This document shows positions 1-3,595 of a stretch of 7,152 nt of DNA, piece after piece. Where the stretch lies: contig JAHISY010000096.1 of assembly GCA_018817365.1 (NCBI GenBank), positions 1 through 7,152 of the forward strand, given 5' to 3'. The DNA comes from Patescibacteria group bacterium (GTDB taxonomy: Bacteria; Patescibacteriota; Gracilibacteria; JAHISY01). The notes beneath the pieces are model-generated. The model ran no database searches. It worked only from the letters and a program-made list of their open reading frames with translations, and was not told the DNA's origin. The stretch's first letter is position 1. Each line of letters opens with the position of its first letter. Made by a program: the position numbers and the translations under genes.

Positions 1-1
1 G

Positions 2-202
2 ACTGCGCGCGCGCTCCGAAAATTTGGCTGCGTGTATCTCCACGCGATTGGCGGAGCGGCGGCTTTTTATGCGAATTCAGTCCACGAAGTTTGCGGCGTG
101 GATTTTCTCGAAGAATTCGGAATGCCGGAGGCGATGTGGGAAATTGAAGTGGAAGATTTTTTGGGGATTGTGGGCGTAGATTCAAGCGGAGGAAAATTGT
201 AA
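2..202 (+). CDS. Class I fumarate hydratase, C-terminal fragment (5' end outside window)
   Basis: These are the last 66 codons, ending in TAA at 200-202; the gene begins before the window. Class I fumarases are Fe-S enzymes that interconvert fumarate and L-malate in the cytoplasm. The fragment shows the typical end of the beta-type (C-terminal) domain: VYLHAIGGAAAFYANSV, then GMPEAMWEIEVEDF, then a final VGVDSSGGKL. These match the family pattern of a glycine-alanine-rich GGAAA turn followed by G-x-E-A-x-W-x-x-E-V-E-D-F. The same fold is used by L(+)-tartrate dehydratase beta subunits and the fragment cannot tell them apart; fumarase is the more common assignment. Whether this is a separate beta subunit or the end of a single-chain enzyme also cannot be seen. 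The gene converges on leuA across a 181-bp spacer. Confidence 0.85.
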   Translation, partial: TARALRKFGCVYLHAIGGAAAFYANSVHEVCGVDFLEEFGMPEAMWEIEVEDFLGIVGVDSSGGKL

Positions 203-383
203 TTGAGTTTATTTGCGGAACTTTTGTTTTGAACCCTGATTTTCCTGATGAAAGGATTGTCCTGATTGTGAAGCAAAAAGCACGTGCTGAAAATTCAGAT
301 TCGCGTGAAGGTTTGAATAGCGTATTTTTTAGACCACCATCTTCGCGGGAATTAGTGAGAGATGCTTTTCTGAATCCTAGAAT
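203..383. other. Non-coding spacer between converging fumarase and leuA genes
   Basis: No convincing gene lies here. The open frames that cross it run into leuA antisense and show no family motif. It holds a pair of near-identical direct repeats (238-266) and a perfect 10-bp palindrome, AGCACGTGCT, at 279-288. On the minus strand the palindrome is followed by a short T run, but its stem would be only three pairs around a four-base loop, too weak for a terminator. I see no strong terminator for either converging gene. Confidence 0.5.
238..266. repeat. Short direct repeat, GATT(T/G)TCCTGAT
   Basis: GATTTTCCTGAT (238-249) and GATTGTCCTGAT (255-266) match at 11 of 12 positions and start 17 bp apart. 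They lie in the spacer after the fumarase gene. Dispersed sequences of this AATCAGGA type are something I remember from many environmental bacterial genomes, but no function is visible here. Confidence 0.4.
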
Positions 384-1961
384 CTACAGCACCACCTTCA
401 TCCTCTCCTTCCCCGCGAGGATTTTATTCAAAGCATTTACATAACTTTTTACACTCGCCACTACAATATCCGTGTGGCTGCCTTTGCCGGTGTAAGTTCG
501 CCCCCCCTTCGCCCTTTGGGCTTCGGAGTGCAAGCCATCCGGCAAGGTCTCGACTTTCACCGCGACTGTTGCTTGCGCGTCGATTCCTTCACTCACGGCG
601 TCCATTCGAAATTCCAATAGCTTCACTTTTTCGCCCACGATTGCATTTACCGCGGAATAAGCCGCATCCACTGGTCCTGTCCCGCGTGAAGTTTTGCGGA
701 ATTTTTTTCCGGCAGAATTCCTCAAAACCACTTCGGCGAAAGGTTTTTTCTTATTGCCGGCGATGACCTCGACCGTTTCGACTTTCCACTCCGCCGCCGC
801 TTCGCTGATTTCATTCATCACGAGCGCTTCCAAATCTTCATCGAAAATTTCTTTCTTTTTGTCCGCCAGCATTTTGAAGCGATCGAAAGTTTTGTCGATT
901 TCGTTTTGAGTTAGCTCGAAGCCGAGCTCGATCATCCGCGCGATGAGCGCCGCGCGTCCGGAGTGTTTTCCCAAAACCAAGCGATTCCGATCCAGACCGA
1001 TGTCTTGGGCTTTCATGATTTCGTAAGTTTCTCGTTTCGCGAGAATGCCATGCTGATGGATGCCGCTTTCGTGCGCGAAGGCGTTCGAACCGACAATCGC
1101 TTTATTCGGCGGGACGACGAAACCGGTGAGGCTGCTCACCAGACGGCTTGTCCGATAAATTTCTTTCGCTTTCACATTTGTTTTCAGATTTTGAAAAACA
1201 TCCTTCCTCGTTCGAATCGCCATCACGATTTCTTCGAGACTCGTATTGCCTGCGCGCTCGCCAATTCCGTTGATCGTGCATTCCACTTGTCGCGCACCGT
1301 TCCTCACTGCCTCGAGTGAATTTGCCACTGCGAGTCCGAGATCATCGTGGCAGTGAACCGAAATGGTCGCTCCGCGAATTCCGCGAACATTTTTTCGAAT
1401 GCCTGCGATGAACTTTCCAAATTCAGCTGGTATCGCATAACCGACGGTGTCAGGAATGTTCAAAGTTTTTGCGCCGGCTTTCAGCGCGGTTTCGAGAGCC
1501 TGCCACAAAAATTTCGGATCGGAACGCGATGCGTCTTCGGGACTGAATTCCACATCGCCGCACAAATTTCGTGCGAACCTTACCATTTCCGCAATCTTCG
1601 CGAGAGCCTCCGCGCGCGAGATTTTCAGTTTGAATTTCAAGTGCAAATCGCTCGTCGCAAGGAAGGTGTGAATCCGTTTTTTGCGCGCGGGTTTGATTGC
1701 TTCGAAAGCGGTTTGAATATCTCGTTCCACTGCCCGCGCGAGTCCGCAAATTACCGGCTTTTTCACCGCTTTTGCGATTGCGTGAACTGCGCGGAAATCA
1801 TCCGGCGAAGCAATCGGAAAGCCTGCTTCGATGATGTCCACGCCGAGTTTTTCGAGTTGCTGCGCGACTTTCAATTTCTCCTCGTGATTCAAACTCGCGC
1901 CGGGACACTGTTCGCCGTCGCGGAGAGTGGTGTCGAAGATTTTTACGGTGTTTTGTTGCAT
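384..1961 (-). CDS. leuA: 2-isopropylmalate synthase (LeuA)
   Basis: 525 residues, about the normal length for the bacterial type. It condenses acetyl-CoA with 2-oxoisovalerate to give 2-isopropylmalate, the committed step of leucine synthesis, in the cytoplasm. The N-terminal HMGL-like TIM barrel begins with DTTLRDGEQ (10-18; Arg14 and Asp15 are the expected substrate and metal residues), continues through HCHDDLG (203-209; His203 and His205 metal ligands) and NGIGERAGNTSLEE (231-244), then FAHESGIHQHG (295-305) in the linker subdomain. The C-terminal region from about 392 is the LeuA dimer or allosteric domain, with GTGPVDAAY (427-435) and the end motif GSHTDIVVAS. Leucine feedback is therefore likely. 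The dimer domain carries an in-frame insertion of about ten residues at 477-486 (see the repeat at 504-533). The ATG at 1959-1961 sits right before the conserved VKIFDTTLRDG start and has no visible Shine-Dalgarno. leuB and leuC are not in the window. Homocitrate or citramalate synthase is possible but less likely given the match throughout. Confidence 0.95.
   Translation of the reverse strand: MQQNTVKIFDTTLRDGEQCPGASLNHEEKLKVAQQLEKLGVDIIEAGFPIASPDDFRAVHAIAKAVKKPVICGLARAVERDIQTAFEAIKPARKKRIHTFLATSDLHLKFKLKISRAEALAKIAEMVRFARNLCGDVEFSPEDASRSDPKFLWQALETALKAGAKTLNIPDTVGYAIPAEFGKFIAGIRKNVRGIRGATISVHCHDDLGLAVANSLEAVRNGARQVECTINGIGERAGNTSLEEIVMAIRTRKDVFQNLKTNVKAKEIYRTSRLVSSLTGFVVPPNKAIVGSNAFAHESGIHQHGILAKRETYEIMKAQDIGLDRNRLVLGKHSGRAALIARMIELGFELTQNEIDKTFDRFKMLADKKKEIFDEDLEALVMNEISEAAAEWKVETVEVIAGNKKKPFAEVVLRNSAGKKFRKTSRGTGPVDAAYSAVNAIVGEKVKLLEFRMDAVSEGIDAQATVAVKVETLPDGLHSEAQRAKGGRTYTGKGSHTDIVVASVKSYVNALNKILAGKERMKVVL
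504..533 (-). repeat. In-frame short repeat element inserted in leuA
   Basis: These 30 bp encode LHSEAQRAKG at residues 477-486 of LeuA. Family members I remember run from an acidic-glycine turn straight into GRT-x-x-G-x-G, so the ten residues look like an insertion. The DNA contains the short stem GCCC-TTT-GGGC (511-521) and is flanked by a run of C on the plus strand. I recall the LHSEAQRAK peptide from other Candidate Phyla Radiation proteins, which suggests a dispersed element that tolerates coding sites. The length is a multiple of three and the frame is kept. Confidence 0.6.
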
Positions 1962-1981
1962 TTAAAAGAGGGGATTAAAAA

Positions 1982-2157
1982 AATTTTAAATTTCGAATTT
2001 TAAATTTTAAAACAAGATTAAATGTTTGAATTCATAAATTTTGAAATTTTAGGACGAGGACTCCCTCTCGGAAAAGTAATCAGTTCGTGGCTTTTCAAAA
2101 TTAAAAAATTGGATAATTCAAAATTGTTTTAAAATTTGAAACTTTAAATTCAAAATC
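1982..2157. repeat. Inverted pair of 35-bp heptad arrays with GC-richer core
   Basis: The left arm at 1982-2016 reads as heptads AATTTTA, AATTTCG, AATTTTA, AATTTTA, then AAACAAG. The right arm at 2123-2157, read on the minus strand, gives GATTTTG, AATTTAA, AGTTTCA, AATTTTA, then AAACAAT. Within the arms, 2002-2015 and 2124-2137 are perfect 14-bp inverted repeats. The 106 bp between them include a GC-richer island (about 2052-2099) whose GAAAAG and CTTTTC ends can pair. The arrangement matches the pair that flanks the four-helix gene at 3138-3595. It fills most of the spacer upstream of leuA, so leuA may be transcribed from inside it, but I cannot pick out a convincing leuA promoter. Confidence 0.7.
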
Positions 2158-2173
2158 ACATACATTTTAAACC

Positions 2174-2203
2174 AAAAACCCTCCCGAACCCGAGAAGGTT
2201 TTT
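2174..2203 (-). terminator. Intrinsic terminator after the membrane-protein gene
   Basis: AAAAACC (2174-2180) pairs perfectly with GGTTTTT (2197-2203). A second stem, CTC (2181-2183) with GAG (2192-2194), lies inside it with a two-base bulge and closes an eight-base loop. The A and T tracts make it work in principle in both directions. It begins about 20 bp past the TAA of the minus-strand membrane-protein gene and would insulate leuA from it. Confidence 0.7.
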
Positions 2204-2222
2204 AGAATTATTCCCAAATCCT

Positions 2223-2576
2223 TTATTTCACTTTTTTGTGCTCCAAAACGTGAAAGTGGTGACCAATCGCCCAGTGGGGAATCATCACGAAAAGACCGGT
2301 GATGATTTTCGTGAGCGGGGAGATGATGTACGCCGCATCGAAAGCCGCACTGAGAAAGAGCACGCTCATTAAATATTCGAGCAAGCCGTAAACTCCGGCG
2401 GATACGATCACGAGACCGATGAGGGCTGCGATGTAAACATAAACTGCTTTCATCGACTTGAAAGGGGTGGAGGACATATTTATAAATTTAAAAATAAAAT
2501 AAAAAATAACGAGAGCGAATGCCCCCGTAAAGAAAGAGAGTATGAGGATGCCGTGAAAATTAGCGCCAACTTGCAT
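2223..2576 (-). CDS. Small integral membrane protein, unknown function
   Basis: 117 residues from the ATG at 2574-2576. A longer frame runs from a TTG at 2663, but that would enter leuD and pass through both promoters; the promoter at 2585-2613 ends right before this ATG and supports it. Hydrophobic segments lie at about 10-32, 44-66, 69-88 and 90-108, so three or four membrane passes are likely. The C-terminus is histidine-rich, HWAIGHHFHVLEH (101-113), followed by KKVK, which would place it on the cytoplasmic side. The shape, with a YVYIAALIGLVIVSAGVYGLLEYL stretch split around residues 47-69, recalls small DUF5671-like membrane proteins, but that is a guess and I do not recognise a function. 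It lies between leuA and leuD with its own promoter and terminator, so it appears to be a single-gene unit. Confidence 0.65.
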   Translation of the reverse strand: MQVGANFHGILILSFFTGAFALVIFYFIFKFINMSSTPFKSMKAVYVYIAALIGLVIVSAGVYGLLEYLMSVLFLSAAFDAAYIISPLTKIITGLFVMIPHWAIGHHFHVLEHKKVK

Positions 2577-2584
2577 CGGAAGTG

Positions 2585-2613
2585 ATTTTAGGAAAGTTTT
2601 CTCCCGCGAGCAA
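2585..2613 (-). promoter_or_regulatory. Promoter of the membrane-protein gene
   Basis: On the minus strand, TTGCTC (2608-2613) and TAAAAT (2585-2590) are separated by exactly 17 bp, the ideal spacing for a housekeeping sigma factor. Only 8 nt separate the -10 box from the ATG at 2576, so transcription would begin at or within a base or two of the start codon. Confidence 0.6.
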
Positions 2614-2635
2614 ATAAAATGTTCATCGGGTATTT

Positions 2636-2644
2636 TGCTAAAAT
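2636..2644 (+). promoter_or_regulatory. Extended -10 promoter of leuD, leaderless
   Basis: TGCTAAAAT is an extended -10 element (TG-n-TAAAAT). Six bases separate it from the ATG at 2651, so the predicted first transcribed base is the A of the start codon. No good -35 box is seen, which an extended -10 can tolerate. There is no Shine-Dalgarno, in keeping with a leaderless message. It faces away from the promoter at 2585-2613. Confidence 0.55.
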
Positions 2645-2650
2645 ATCCGT

Positions 2651-3133
2651 ATGCAAAAAACAATTTCCGGCAGCGCGCAGATTTTCGCGCAAGACGACAT
2701 CGACACTGATCTCATCATCCCCGCGAAATATCTCACGACCTCCGATTCCGCCGAGTTGGCGGAGCACGTTCTCGAGGCAATTGACGGAGGAAAATTAAAA
2801 TCTGCCGAAAACCCGATCGTCGTCGCCGGCAACAATTTCGGCTGTGGCAGTTCACGCGAACACGCGGTGTGGGCACTCGCGGGAGCAGGAGTCGTCGCTG
2901 TCATCGCGGAAAGTTTCGCACGGATATTTTTCCGCAATTCTGTGAATTTCGGACTGCCGACTTTCGTGATTCCCGAAGCTTCCAAAAAGTTTTCTGAAAA
3001 CGATGAAATCGAAATTGATTCGAAAAGTTCGAAAATCAAAAATTTGACGCAAAAAACTGAATTCGAGTTTCAGCCGCTGCCTGCATTTTTAAACCAAATC
3101 GTGGAAGCAGGAGGACTGCTGAATCAAATATAG
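2651..3133 (+). CDS. leuD: 3-isopropylmalate dehydratase small subunit (LeuD)
   Basis: 160 residues, the length of the compact LeuD type. With the Fe-S subunit LeuC it isomerises 2-isopropylmalate to 3-isopropylmalate, the second dedicated step of leucine synthesis. Conserved blocks are DDIDTDLIIPAKYLTT (15-30), NFGCGSSREHA (62-72, the swivel-domain substrate loop) and IAESFARIFFRNSVNFGLP (85-103). The YL-x-T signature at 27-30 is the recognition loop that in this family separates isopropylmalate, homoaconitate and related substrates; YLTT fits the compact bacterial and archaeal-like LeuD type. Because leuA is next door, isopropylmalate is the likely substrate. leuC is not in the window, so its partner must be encoded elsewhere. 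The ATG follows an extended -10 promoter directly. The downstream four-helix gene is 63 bp away across a repeat, so co-transcription is uncertain. Confidence 0.93.
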   Translation: MQKTISGSAQIFAQDDIDTDLIIPAKYLTTSDSAELAEHVLEAIDGGKLKSAENPIVVAGNNFGCGSSREHAVWALAGAGVVAVIAESFARIFFRNSVNFGLPTFVIPEASKKFSENDEIEIDSKSSKIKNLTQKTEFEFQPLPAFLNQIVEAGGLLNQI

Positions 3134-3137
3134 ATTT

Positions 3138-3172
3138 AATTTCTAATTTCTAATTTTAAATTTCTAAACAAT
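3138..3172 (+). repeat. Left heptad array flanking the four-helix gene
   Basis: Four heptads, AATTTCT, AATTTCT, AATTTTA and AATTTCT, are followed by AAACAAT. The motif is the same as the left arm at 1982-2016, and it is the mirror of the array at 3561-3595. It starts 5 bp after the leuD stop codon. Similarity to the left arm at 1982 continues past the motif to about 3196, including GTTTCAATTC against GTTTGAATTC. Confidence 0.7.
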
Positions 3173-3196
3173 TTTCAAGGTTTCAATTCTCAAATT

Positions 3197-3541
3197 ATGA
3201 AATATGATCTCGAGGAGAGAACGAAGAAGTTTGCGGTTGCGGTGATTCGAGTTGTGAAAAAAATAAAATTAAGTTATCTCAACGAAAATATCATCCGACA
3301 GCTGCTTCGCTGCGCCACGAGCGTTGCGGCAAATTATCGCGAAGCAAATGCTGCAAGTTCTAAAAAAGATTTTCGTAATAAAATTTTCATTTCTCGGAAA
3401 GAGATCCAAGAAACCGAACTTTGGGTTGAATTGTTGGCAGAAACAAATCCTGAAGCCAAAACCGTTCTCCAAACATTATGGAAAGAAGCCCACGAATTAA
3501 CTCTTATTTTTAATAAAATCTCAACAACTTTAAAGAATTGA
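3197..3541 (+). CDS. Four-helix-bundle protein (S23 / 23S rRNA intervening-sequence family)
   Basis: 114 residues, ATG at 3197, TGA at 3539-3541. The pattern of the family (PF05635-like) is clear: an N-terminal helix with YDLEERTKKFAVAVIRVVKK, then RQLLRCATSVAANYREA (34-50), where the family usually has QLRRA-x-S-x-x-x-N-x-A-E-G, then ISRKEIQETELWVELL (65-80). The protein is helical and rich in charged residues, as expected for a four-helix bundle that forms oligomers. Family founders lie within 23S rRNA intervening sequences, but no rRNA is present here. The related Avd proteins work with diversity-generating reverse transcriptases, but none is visible. The role is therefore unknown. The gene is enclosed by facing heptad arrays (3138-3172 and 3561-3595), which suggests it may move or be exchanged as a cassette. 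No Shine-Dalgarno precedes the ATG. Confidence 0.85.
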   Translation: MKYDLEERTKKFAVAVIRVVKKIKLSYLNENIIRQLLRCATSVAANYREANAASSKKDFRNKIFISRKEIQETELWVELLAETNPEAKTVLQTLWKEAHELTLIFNKISTTLKN

Positions 3542-3560
3542 GAAATTAGTAAATTTAAGA

Positions 3561-3595
3561 ATTGTTTGAAAATTATAAATTAGAAATTGAAAATT
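3561..3595 (-). repeat. Right heptad array flanking the four-helix gene
   Basis: On the minus strand this reads AATTTTC, AATTTCT, AATTTAT, AATTTTC, then AAACAAT: four heptads plus the AAACAAN end, facing the array at 3138-3172. Over 42 bp (3137-3178 against 3555-3596 reversed) most positions agree and the differences keep the 7-bp phase. It overlaps the first codons of the longest frame of the next gene, which casts doubt on that gene's earliest start. Confidence 0.7.

Noticed and set aside
279..288. AGCACGTGCT palindrome as a terminator
   Set aside because: The stem would have only three pairs around a four-base loop; the T run follows on one strand only.
229..444. 71-codon plus-strand frame in the spacer after the fumarase
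   Set aside because: It starts inside short direct repeats, shows no recognisable motif and overlaps the 3' end of leuA; no ribosome binding site.
1347..2003. Long open frame on the plus strand antisense to leuA
   Set aside because: It mirrors leuA codons, has no family motif and runs into an AT-rich repeat; leuA is unambiguous on the other strand.
2116..2163. Possible leucine leader peptide upstream of leuA (minus-strand ATG, about 15 codons with three Leu)
   Set aside because: It lies in the AT-rich repeat arm where TTA and TTG codons are expected by chance, and no attenuator hairpin pair follows.
3197..3541. Accessory protein (Avd) of a diversity-generating retroelement
   Set aside because: The fold family is related, but no reverse transcriptase, template repeat or variable repeat is visible nearby.
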